Of a stretch of 64,000 nucleotides of DNA, positions 46,901 to 54,957 are shown in pieces. Origin of the DNA: Pseudomonadales bacterium (GTDB taxonomy: Bacteria > Pseudomonadota > Gammaproteobacteria > Pseudomonadales > Ketobacteraceae); contig JAGUVW010000001.1 of assembly GCA_020062665.1 (NCBI GenBank), positions 1 through 64,000 on the forward strand, read 5' to 3'. The position numbers and the translations under genes were made by a program. How positions within the stretch are numbered: the first letter of the stretch is position 1; each line of letters opens with the position of its first letter. Under the pieces are notes generated by a model, which was given only the letters and a program-made list of their open reading frames with translations, had not been told where the DNA came from and ran no database searches.

Positions 46901-48642
46901 TGGCGCAGGCCGACGCCTTTGCCAGTCACTTGCCCCAGGCCAGCCGTCAGCAGGTTCGGCTGGGTGCATTCCAGCTGAAAAACGACAGCGTCGTGCTGAA
47001 TATTGCCGGCGAGCAGGACAGCATTCCGCTGGACGGCAGCGTCAGCCCGTTGCTGCAGCGTGCATTGACCGCCGCAGGCGGCGCCGAAGTGCGAGTGGTG
47101 CTGTCGTTGGCAACCCTGCCGGAACAGACCGGCGTTGAACCGTTGCGGGCGCTCACATCATTGATGCTGTCAGCTGCCAAAACCTTGCAACAGCATCCTC
47201 ACGCCAAACTGTGGATCATCACCGAGTCCGCCAGCGCTGTGAACGCGCAGCCCGAACCGGTGCGTCCGGATCAGGCGCTGGTGCTGGGTTTTGCCAAAAA
47301 CCTGATGCTGGAACTGGCGGACAAGATGCAGACCCTGATCGACGTGGATCACTGGGACGACGCCAATATCCGCCACTGTGCGCAGGCCGTCTGCTCCGGC
47401 TTCAGCGCACCCTGGATCAGCCTGCGCCAGCAACAATTCCTCGCGCCTCAGGTGCAGCGAGTGCAAGGTGACAAACTGTCGCGCAAACCGGTCAAAATCC
47501 AGAACCAGGGTTTCTATGTCGTAGCCGGCGGCACCGGCGCCATCGGCCTGGGCGTGTGCAAATGGCTGGTGGAAAAGGGTGCCCGTCACCTCGCGCTGCT
47601 GAGCCGTTCCGGCGCTGCCCAGGGTGAAAGTGCCGAGCAGATCGCGCGCTGGCAGCAACAAGGTGTGCAGGTAGAGTTGTGCAGTGTGGATCTGGCAGAT
47701 CGAGCGGCGCTGGATAGCTGCCTGCAGCGGCTGCGTCAGCAACAACCGTTGCGCGGCATCGTGCATGCGGCTGGCCAATTCGAGCTGGCGCCACTGGCGG
47801 AGTTGTCCACCGCGCGCTGCGAAACGCTCATGGCCAACAAAGTGCTGGGGCTGCAGTGGCTGGATGAACTCAGCGCGGGCGACGATCTGGATTTCTTCGC
47901 TGCGTTTTCCTCCATCGCATCGGTATGGGGTTCTGCCGGCAACTTTCATTACGCCGCCGCCAACCAGGTTGTGGACGCCATCATTCAGCGTCGTCGTCAG
48001 CAGGGCAAACCGGCACTGGCCATCAACTGGGGGCCGTGGGCGGAATCCGGCATGGTCAGCGACACCTCCGGCGAACAGGCGGCGCGGCGTGGCCTGTTGC
48101 AGATGGAAAAAAATATCGGTATCCAGACCTTCGGCCGTTTGCTTTCCAGTGATGAAACGCAAATGGTGGTGGCGGATATCCAGTGGAATCGTTTCAAGCC
48201 GTTGATGAGCATGCTGTCGGTGGGCGTGCTGTTCCAGTCGGTGAACGACATAAATGACAATAATGTCGCCGACGTGGTGGTGGAACTGAATCAGGAAGAT
48301 CTTGCATTCAAGGAAGAACTGGCAACATGCCCACCGGAAGAACGCGCCGATCGCCTGCTGGTCTATCTGCGTCAGCAACTCGCCCGTGCGCTGCAACTCA
48401 ATCCCCAGGAAGTGGATGACACCCAGCCCCTGATCGACATGGGCATCGATTCCCTGCTGGCAGTGGAATTCAAAAACCGTGTCACCCAGGTGACTCAGGT
48501 GGAATTGCCGGTAGTGCGTCTGCTGGGTGGCGCCAGCCTGCGGGATGTGGCCAGATGGATGGCGGAGGGCTACGGTGAACTGAATCAGGATGCGCAACCG
48601 GAGCTGGAGGAAGAAGAACAATTAATCGAAGGTGTACTATGA
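43996..48642 (+). CDS. Type I polyketide synthase, one module (KS-AT-KR-ACP)
   Basis: 1548 residues. A short coiled coil (1-38, LKEIKALKRQLAAYEK) docks to the previous PKS. KS: Cys215, His350, His390. AT: Ser662 in GHSVGEITA, with HAFHT, malonyl type. KR ~1170-1350 has the slightly altered cofactor loop AGGTGAIG but an intact FSSIASVWGS and Tyr in HYAAAN. ACP Ser1486 in DMGIDSLLAVE. The module adds two carbons and leaves a beta-hydroxyl. GAGG precedes the ATG, 26 nt after the first PKS. The stop overlaps the next start as ATGA, so synthesis is coupled to the terminal synthetase. Confidence 0.97.
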   Translation: MTDSQQKAANGKSAQELMLNALKEIKALKRQLAAYEKAAHEPIAVIGMGCRFPGQSVNPQAFWHNLFNGVDCITQQNNNERWNMDDLYDPDPDAPGKIYSKGLGIIERPDLFDAEFFGISPREAEDIDPQHRILLEVCHEAMEDAGYAPSRLNASRTGVFAGIASADYAHLGSILGSAEKLTPWQGIGNAGSAAPCRISYLYNFKGPALGVDTACSSSLVALHYACLSLRNNECDVALSGGVHLVLNPAISIVFAKARMLSADGYCKTFDAAADGYVRSEGCGAVMLKRLSDAERDGDNILAVIRGSAINQDGKSQGFTAPNETAQEDVIRAALQQAQLEANQVSYVEAHGTGTPLGDPIELGALNSVYCKGQNRHHPLLVGSAKTNMGHSEAAAGIGGFIKLVLSLQHRTIPPHLHFKTPNPYIPWSQMAIKVTDTLTEWDRFAATDGKLRGGVSSFAFTGTNAHVIVEEYKPETAAPDVAEPWVPPLVLTSAKQPLAVSLTQDALKAHMDVNTSLSVTQIARTCAAGRDHYKYRAALLPQSVEHLKQLLSAKKGEGVLTGVRQKPKYKIGFLFSGQGAQFAGMGQAFHAQIPVFRQHFDQVAELINPLLDVELAQLMWGEHSDKLDQTRYTQPALFALEYALAKTWMQWGIKPDCVAGHSVGEITAACIAGVFSLADACKLVCTRARLMGDTAKGAMLVVFANDVKTESLLQTFDGLEICAVNGPLNTVVGGTDEQISAFESHLHSLDIQCRRLPVQHAFHTAAMEPALPAFKTALADISFNTPRMRIYSNLNGEHVGKDMATADYWVQQIRKPVQFMASAKSIIDAQCDVVLEIGPGAGLIAMLQDLAAQLRGGGAEPAAVMSVASLQKKIPALDGLTRALAQLYVHGLDLDWAGIMPVQQIKPVQLPTYPFQRKSFWNETLRAHMEQQDLPEKARHWLYRLQWQPATPSASTLGDAHWLLLFPDLAQADAFASHLPQASRQQVRLGAFQLKNDSVVLNIAGEQDSIPLDGSVSPLLQRALTAAGGAEVRVVLSLATLPEQTGVEPLRALTSLMLSAAKTLQQHPHAKLWIITESASAVNAQPEPVRPDQALVLGFAKNLMLELADKMQTLIDVDHWDDANIRHCAQAVCSGFSAPWISLRQQQFLAPQVQRVQGDKLSRKPVKIQNQGFYVVAGGTGAIGLGVCKWLVEKGARHLALLSRSGAAQGESAEQIARWQQQGVQVELCSVDLADRAALDSCLQRLRQQQPLRGIVHAAGQFELAPLAELSTARCETLMANKVLGLQWLDELSAGDDLDFFAAFSSIASVWGSAGNFHYAAANQVVDAIIQRRRQQGKPALAINWGPWAESGMVSDTSGEQAARRGLLQMEKNIGIQTFGRLLSSDETQMVVADIQWNRFKPLMSMLSVGVLFQSVNDINDNNVADVVVELNQEDLAFKEELATCPPEERADRLLVYLRQQLARALQLNPQEVDDTQPLIDMGIDSLLAVEFKNRVTQVTQVELPVVRLLGGASLRDVARWMAEGYGELNQDAQPELEEEEQLIEGVL

Positions 48643-51600
48643 CGTCTGCGCAACCGCTCACCGTTCAGCTGCAGCCCTATCTGCAACAAGGTTTGTCACT
48701 GTGGCTGGAAGGCGGGATGTTGCGCTTCAAGGCTCCGAAGGAGCTGATGACGCCGGCGCTGATGGGTCTGCTCAAACAGAACAAGGAAGCCATCATCGCC
48801 TGGCTGGAATCGGAAACGGCCACCACCAAAACGGCGCAGGTGGTGGATGAGTTTCCGCTGGCCTTCACCCAGGGCGCGATCTGGATGCTGTACCGTTTCG
48901 CACCCAACAGCCCTGCCTACAACACCACGTTCGCCTGCACGCTGAAAGGCGAACTGAACGAAGCCGCTGTGCGCCAGGCATTTCACGCCTTGATGATCCG
49001 TCATCCCATGTTGCGCACCACCTTTCGTGACAGTGATGAAGGCCCGCGCCAGCAGGTGTGGGATCATCTGGAGATGCCGTTGCAGATTGTCGATGGCAGC
49101 GGCTGGGATAATGCCGCACTGGATCAATGGCTGGCGCAGGAAGCAGATGCTCCTTTCGATCTGACCCAGCAATCCTGTCTGCGGGTGAAGATCGTGCGCA
49201 ACAGCGTGCGCGGCAATGTGCTGATCGCCACCATCCATCACGTGGGCGCGGATCTGTGGGCGCTGTTGATCGTGGCGAAGGATATCAAGGAATTCTACCA
49301 GCGTGCAGCAAAGGGCGAAGTGCTCTCGCTCGATGGCAGTGGCACGCCGTATCGTCACCACGTGGAATGGCAGCAGGCATTCATGCACAGCGAGCGTGGC
49401 AAGGCCATGCGCCGTTACTGGCAGCGCACCTTGCTGGGCGCACCCATGACAGTCACCTTGCCCACGGACTTTCCGCGTCCGCCCGTGCTGCAACTGAAAA
49501 CCCAATTGGTGCGCCACGGTATAGAAGGCGACACCTATCGCGCCGTGCGTGCGTTCTGCAAGCAGCACAGTATTACGCCCTTTGTTTTCATTCAGGCGGC
49601 ACTGCAGCTGATGGTGCATCACCGCACCCGCGCACAGGATTTTCTGGTGGGAACCCCCACGATGGGGCGCTCACAAAAGGGTATGGATCAGGTGGTGGGG
49701 GATTTCGCCAATCCGGTGGTGTTGCGTGCCCGCGTCCAGCCTTCGATGCAACTGGGTGAATTGTTCAGCGGGGTGAAGCAGAACTTGCTGAACGCCATGG
49801 AGCATCAGGACTATCCCTTCCCGTCGGTGGTGCAGGATTGCAATCCACCCCGCGACAGCAGTCGCACGCCGCTGTTTCAATTGATGTTTGTCTGGCACCA
49901 GGGCAACGCAGATCTGCTGGCGCAGGACGACTGGATCGGTGAAGTGCTGTCGCTGTCCGGCCCGCGGGGAGCGCCCTACGATGTCATGCTGGCCGTGAGC
50001 GATCTGGGTGACCGTTTCGAACTGAACTGGACTTATCAGACCAGCCTTTACCACCCACAGACGGTCGAGACATTCGGGCAGGAAGTGTTGGCGTTGATCG
50101 AACCCATGCTGACGCTGCACGATGCACAGGTAGCCGACTGCCTGAAAGCCGCCTTCACAGTTGCCGATGTTTTACCGGCAACCGATCTTGCTGGCGCAAA
50201 TATCAGTAACGAACAGCGTACCCAGCTGCGTGACTTTCCTCATCATCTGCTGTGCCAGACGCTGGCAAACGGTCAGACCTGTCGCCGTCTGTTCGTGGAA
50301 TTTACAGGGCGCATGTTACCGCAGTCGTTGCAAACCTGGCTGGAGCAGGGCTTGGCTGGTGTGGATGATATCACCGTGCTGTCCAACCTGCCGCGTAACG
50401 CCGACGGCTCGGTGGATGTGATTGCACTGGAAAAGACGCCGCTGATCGATCGCGCCCGCATGTCGCAGGACTTGCAGGCTCAGGCCATTACTCCAGAAAA
50501 GGTCGCGGTGCTGCATGAACGCATCATGGTGCCCACCGTGGAACCGGCGGAAATCACAGCCTGGCAGACCCGATCCAAACAGCAGGGCACGCCCAGGAAA
50601 ATCGATATCAGCCAACGCCCGGATGCCTGGGTGGTGGGAGAGCCTCTGACATTGCCGGCGGACGCTCCACAACATTTGTTCACCGCACTGGAGCTCACTG
50701 CGCAGCGTTGTCCTGAGCGGGGCATCACCCTGCATGATGATCAGCGTGTTGCTACGCATTATCGCTATGCGGATCTGGTGACGGATGCGCGCCGCGTCGC
50801 GACAGCGTTGGGCAAGGCTGGCCTGCAACCCGGTTCAATCCTGTTGTTGCAGATGCGTTATGACCAGCGTTTTTTTGCGGTGTGGTGGGGAGCGTTACTG
50901 TTCGGCCTGAAGCCACTCAATGTAGCGACGCCGGATCAATACAACGAACGCAATGGTGTGGCGCAGAAGCTCTACAACGTGGCCCACAACTACGACAATA
51001 TCACCGTGGCTGCCGATCACGTGCGCCTCGAAGACACCCGCGCCTGGCTGGGGCAGCACAAACCGGTGATCGACGCGGACAACCTGCTGCAGGAAACCGA
51101 ACGATTCGATGGTGCGCCCGGCGACGACGCGGTGGCCTTCCTGCAGCTCACTTCCGGCAGCACAGGCACACCCAAGGCAATCCAGATCACCCATCACGGC
51201 ATCCTGCATCACATTGCCGCGTCGGCGCTGCACAATGATTACAGCGCGGACGACATCAATCTGAACTGGCTTCCTTTCGATCATGTGGTGCCGATACTCA
51301 CCACCCATATCAAAGACTGTGTGCTGGGCATCCGGCAAATCCAGCTCACCACCCGCAGCGTGCTCACCGATCCGCTGTGGTGGTTGCAGGCCATGTCCGA
51401 TCATCGTGTCACTCATAGCTGGGCGCCCAATTTTGCGTTTCAGCGTGTTGTGGACGCCATCAACAGCGCGCAGGCGGTGCCGACGCTGGATCTGTCCTGC
51501 GTTCGCTATCTGATGAATGCGGGTGAACAGGTGCTGGCGCCGGTTGTGCAACAGTTTTATGCCGCCTGTGCGCCGCTGGGATTGCGTGCTCACACGGTGC

Positions 51601-54600
51601 AGCCGGCATTTGGCATGGCCGAGGCCTGCACCTGCATCACCTATAACAACAATTCATCGGAGCTGCTGTCGGTACATTTCAATCCCGGTGTCGATCCCAC
51701 GGTGTGCGATATCGGCGAGCCCCATCGCACCAGTCACAGCTTCGTGGATCTGGGCCCCCTGATACCCGGTGTGGAAATCCGTATCACGGATGAGCGCAAT
51801 CAACTGGTGAAGGAAGGCGTCATCGGCCGCATGCAGATTCGCGGCCCCGTGGTGACACCGGGTTATCTGAATAATCCCGATGCTAACGCGGAAGCCTTTG
51901 TGGGCGACGGCTGGTTCAACTCCGGTGATCTGGGCTTTATCTGGAACCGCCGACTCATTCTCACCGGTCGCGAAAAAGAAATGATCGTGGTGAACGGCGC
52001 CAACTATTACTGCTTCGAGCTGGAACAGGCTGCCACCGTGTCGGGCGTACTGCCGACCTTTGTTGCGGCAACCGGCGTGACGTTGCAGGTTGGCGCCAAC
52101 AGCGATGCGCTGGCGCTGTTTTACGTGGCAGATGGTAGCGTGGATAGCGTCGTGCTGGAACGGCAGATGTCGGCGCGGGTGGCAGAAGCCTTTGGCCTCG
52201 CGCCGCATTTCCTGATTCCGGTCGAGGCCGAGCACTTCCATAAAACCACCAGCGGAAAAATCCAGCGGGGCCAGTTCAAGAAACTGTTCGAAAAGCACAT
52301 CTATGCCGATCAGGTGGAAGCCTATCGCGAGCGTCATCGGCAGAACGACGACCTGTGCACATCGCTGTTTGAGCTGGACTTCCAGTCGATCCAAATCGCC
52401 AACGCAATGCAGCAGGCGGATAACACCCTTTGGGTCGTGCCCGATCTGGCGCACCATCCTTTGATCGCGCAGTGGAGTGAACAGGGCGCCGCTATCCGTG
52501 TGCTGGAGCAGAATGCACAAGGCGTTCCGACGTTTGTCACCGCCGACATGCCCGCGCACGCAACATTGCTGCTGGGTGAACTGCACAACGATCCGTTCAC
52601 GCTCGACGAACAACTGCTTGCGCTGACACGCCAATTGGCGGCACTGAAACTACAGTGGTCACAGAATGCATCTAGTGTAGACCAGGACTGGACGCTGGCC
52701 GTTCTGGGTCGTGAACAAAACGATGTACTGCTGCTGAAGCCATTGATCGAATCCCTGCGCCAGGAAACCGGCCTCACGCGGCTGCGCGGTTGTGTCATTT
52801 CCCAAAACCTGGCGTCACCGCCGAATGGGTCGGCACTGGCGCTGCACAATCGCAATGCAGTCTGGGTTGATGACACACACTGCACGCGATCCTGCCTGCA
52901 GTCTGTTAATCTCAGTCGTCAGAGCGACCATGCGATTGTCCGCAATGGTGTCTATGCCATTACCGGCGGTCTGGCGGGATTGGCCGAGCCGTTGTGCCAG
53001 TATCTGATCGTGCAGAAACGCTGCAAGGTCATTCTGCTGGGCCGCACTCCGTTGGAGCAGCAGCCGCAGCGACACTTCCGTTTCCGCCAGTGGCAGCAAC
53101 AATATGGTGTCCACAATCTGACGTATCAGGTGTTGCCGACGTTCAGCGTCGGGCTCATGGAACAGGCCGTCAGCGCAGGGCTGACGCACCTCAACGCGGC
53201 GCTGCTCGACGGCATCATTCATCTGGCGGGACATCTGAACATGGCGCCGCTGGAGGCCATCGATACCACACACTGGCAGCAGCAACTGGAACCGAAATGG
53301 CAAGGTGCCCGCTGCGTTACCGAGTACATGGCAAAGCACGCGCCAAGAGGTTGCATCATTCACTACAGTTCCTTGAATGCGTTCTTTGGCGGGCAGGGCG
53401 CAGCAGCCTACAGCGTCGCCAATGCCCTGCAAAGCTGGCAGACAGCATCATCGACGCTGCGCATCTGGACACTGCACTGGAGCGTGTGGCTGAACACCGG
53501 CATGGCCAGCCAGTTCAGCGCAGCGGAATTGAAACTGGCGCGCAACAAAGGATTGTTGCCACTGGATAAAGCCCGCGATTTGTTCTGGCTTGATCAGGCG
53601 CTGACACAACCGTCCGGCAATTACTACATCGGCATCGATGCCCAGTCGGACGAGTTGCGCGCGGATCTGAATTTCAACAGCCAGTATCGCGATCAGTATC
53701 AGATTCATCTGCATCAACCGAACAGCAACAAAAAGCCCGACAGCAGCGCGTGGCTGGTGGAACCGGTTCCCTGCATCGACAGTGTGCGGATCGAACATCG
53801 ACAGTGGTCACAGCCGCTGCCGCGACAAGCAGACGGATTGCTGGATCGTGCGCAGCTGCGTCGCGCCAGCCAGAGCCAGGATGAAACGGCAGTGCCGCCG
53901 TCCAACGCGGTCGAGCAGACACTGCAGGACATCTGGAGCAGCACGCTCAATCGCAGCATTCCCGATGTAATGCGATCCTTCTTCGAATACGGTGGCCATT
54001 CCATCAATGCGACCCAGCTGGTTGCGCGCATCAATCAGCATTTCAACCAGAAACTCACAGTGGCGCATCTGTTCCAGTTCCCCACCATTCGGGCGCTGGC
54101 AGAGGTGCTCGGTGGTCAGGCCACGCAAACGGCACACACGCTGGCGCTGGGTCTGAGTGATTTCATCCAGCGCGCCGACGGTTACCGGATGGATTGCGTG
54201 AACCCCGACGTCGTGGCCAAACGCGATATCGTGTTCTTGCCGACAGCCTCCGGGCTGGCCAGCGCTTACCTGCAGATGATGGCGCAGTTGAACCAGGTGC
54301 GACTGCATGTGCTGAGCATGCCGCTGACCCATCAACCTGAACATTCCTTGCAGTATGCTGCTGATCAGTTCATCAGCCTGATGGTTCAATCAGGTCTGGA
54401 TTTCAAGCGTACCTTGTTGGTGGGTTGGTCCATGGGGGGGGTGTTGGGTTACGAACTGTTACAGCAGTTGCAGACGAAAGGCGAGCCCATGCCGCAGCTG
54501 CTGATGCTCGACAGCGGTTTTGGCGCAGGCCTGCATCCGATTACCTTCGATCCGGCGTTCCAACTGCTGATGTTTGCGGTGGAATTGGGCCTGGGTGCCG

Positions 54601-54944
54601 AACAGTTTGCCGAATTTAACCAGTTGCCGTCAGACACAGACAAACTGCACTGGCTGAAACAATATCTACTCACAATCGGCATTGAAGTTACGCAAGCAAA
54701 ATTGCTAGAGTGGAGTGAAGCTTACAAAATCCGGTTGCAACAGTTGGAGCAGTACTCAGCAGGCAACCAGACGCTGGACAGCCACATCACACTCCTCAAA
54801 GCCGAATGGCATTCCCACGGTCGGCCGGATCTGGGATGGGGCGAGACCAATAAGAACATAAAATGGCAATCCGTCGCCGCCGATCATCAAGGCATCGTCA
54901 AACATCCCGACGTGGCGAACTGGTTGCGACAACAGTGTGTTTGA
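48639..54944 (+). CDS. Terminal synthetase with unusual order: docking-C-acyl ligase-KR-PCP-TE
   Basis: 2101 residues. TubC-like docking domain (1-60); condensation domain (~70-500) with H200-H201-x3-D205; adenylate-forming domain (~670-1225) with TSGSTGTPK (838), FGMAEAC (991) and Lys1207 in SGKIQR. Its WLPFDHV, DLGFIWNRRLILTGREKEMIVVNGANYY and ELEQA blocks resemble fatty acyl/carboxylic acid ligases rather than amino-acid A domains. A PKS-type KR follows (~1245-1690), with TGGLAGLA at 1442 and Tyr1591. Then come a PCP with Ser1788 (GGHSIN) and a thioesterase with Ser1931 (GWSMGG) and probable His2083. It should load a carboxylic acid, reduce a keto group, join it to the polyketide acyl chain and release the product. 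If the loaded acid is a keto acid, the bond would be an ester. Confidence 0.93.
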   Translation: MTSAQPLTVQLQPYLQQGLSLWLEGGMLRFKAPKELMTPALMGLLKQNKEAIIAWLESETATTKTAQVVDEFPLAFTQGAIWMLYRFAPNSPAYNTTFACTLKGELNEAAVRQAFHALMIRHPMLRTTFRDSDEGPRQQVWDHLEMPLQIVDGSGWDNAALDQWLAQEADAPFDLTQQSCLRVKIVRNSVRGNVLIATIHHVGADLWALLIVAKDIKEFYQRAAKGEVLSLDGSGTPYRHHVEWQQAFMHSERGKAMRRYWQRTLLGAPMTVTLPTDFPRPPVLQLKTQLVRHGIEGDTYRAVRAFCKQHSITPFVFIQAALQLMVHHRTRAQDFLVGTPTMGRSQKGMDQVVGDFANPVVLRARVQPSMQLGELFSGVKQNLLNAMEHQDYPFPSVVQDCNPPRDSSRTPLFQLMFVWHQGNADLLAQDDWIGEVLSLSGPRGAPYDVMLAVSDLGDRFELNWTYQTSLYHPQTVETFGQEVLALIEPMLTLHDAQVADCLKAAFTVADVLPATDLAGANISNEQRTQLRDFPHHLLCQTLANGQTCRRLFVEFTGRMLPQSLQTWLEQGLAGVDDITVLSNLPRNADGSVDVIALEKTPLIDRARMSQDLQAQAITPEKVAVLHERIMVPTVEPAEITAWQTRSKQQGTPRKIDISQRPDAWVVGEPLTLPADAPQHLFTALELTAQRCPERGITLHDDQRVATHYRYADLVTDARRVATALGKAGLQPGSILLLQMRYDQRFFAVWWGALLFGLKPLNVATPDQYNERNGVAQKLYNVAHNYDNITVAADHVRLEDTRAWLGQHKPVIDADNLLQETERFDGAPGDDAVAFLQLTSGSTGTPKAIQITHHGILHHIAASALHNDYSADDINLNWLPFDHVVPILTTHIKDCVLGIRQIQLTTRSVLTDPLWWLQAMSDHRVTHSWAPNFAFQRVVDAINSAQAVPTLDLSCVRYLMNAGEQVLAPVVQQFYAACAPLGLRAHTVQPAFGMAEACTCITYNNNSSELLSVHFNPGVDPTVCDIGEPHRTSHSFVDLGPLIPGVEIRITDERNQLVKEGVIGRMQIRGPVVTPGYLNNPDANAEAFVGDGWFNSGDLGFIWNRRLILTGREKEMIVVNGANYYCFELEQAATVSGVLPTFVAATGVTLQVGANSDALALFYVADGSVDSVVLERQMSARVAEAFGLAPHFLIPVEAEHFHKTTSGKIQRGQFKKLFEKHIYADQVEAYRERHRQNDDLCTSLFELDFQSIQIANAMQQADNTLWVVPDLAHHPLIAQWSEQGAAIRVLEQNAQGVPTFVTADMPAHATLLLGELHNDPFTLDEQLLALTRQLAALKLQWSQNASSVDQDWTLAVLGREQNDVLLLKPLIESLRQETGLTRLRGCVISQNLASPPNGSALALHNRNAVWVDDTHCTRSCLQSVNLSRQSDHAIVRNGVYAITGGLAGLAEPLCQYLIVQKRCKVILLGRTPLEQQPQRHFRFRQWQQQYGVHNLTYQVLPTFSVGLMEQAVSAGLTHLNAALLDGIIHLAGHLNMAPLEAIDTTHWQQQLEPKWQGARCVTEYMAKHAPRGCIIHYSSLNAFFGGQGAAAYSVANALQSWQTASSTLRIWTLHWSVWLNTGMASQFSAAELKLARNKGLLPLDKARDLFWLDQALTQPSGNYYIGIDAQSDELRADLNFNSQYRDQYQIHLHQPNSNKKPDSSAWLVEPVPCIDSVRIEHRQWSQPLPRQADGLLDRAQLRRASQSQDETAVPPSNAVEQTLQDIWSSTLNRSIPDVMRSFFEYGGHSINATQLVARINQHFNQKLTVAHLFQFPTIRALAEVLGGQATQTAHTLALGLSDFIQRADGYRMDCVNPDVVAKRDIVFLPTASGLASAYLQMMAQLNQVRLHVLSMPLTHQPEHSLQYAADQFISLMVQSGLDFKRTLLVGWSMGGVLGYELLQQLQTKGEPMPQLLMLDSGFGAGLHPITFDPAFQLLMFAVELGLGAEQFAEFNQLPSDTDKLHWLKQYLLTIGIEVTQAKLLEWSEAYKIRLQQLEQYSAGNQTLDSHITLLKAEWHSHGRPDLGWGETNKNIKWQSVAADHQGIVKHPDVANWLRQQCV

Positions 54945-54957
54945 AGCGAGAAGATCC

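Noticed and set aside
48639-54944. Standard amino-acid-incorporating NRPS module
   Set aside because: The adenylation motifs are of carboxylic-acid ligase type and a PKS-type KR separates it from the PCP, so an amino acid substrate is not supported.
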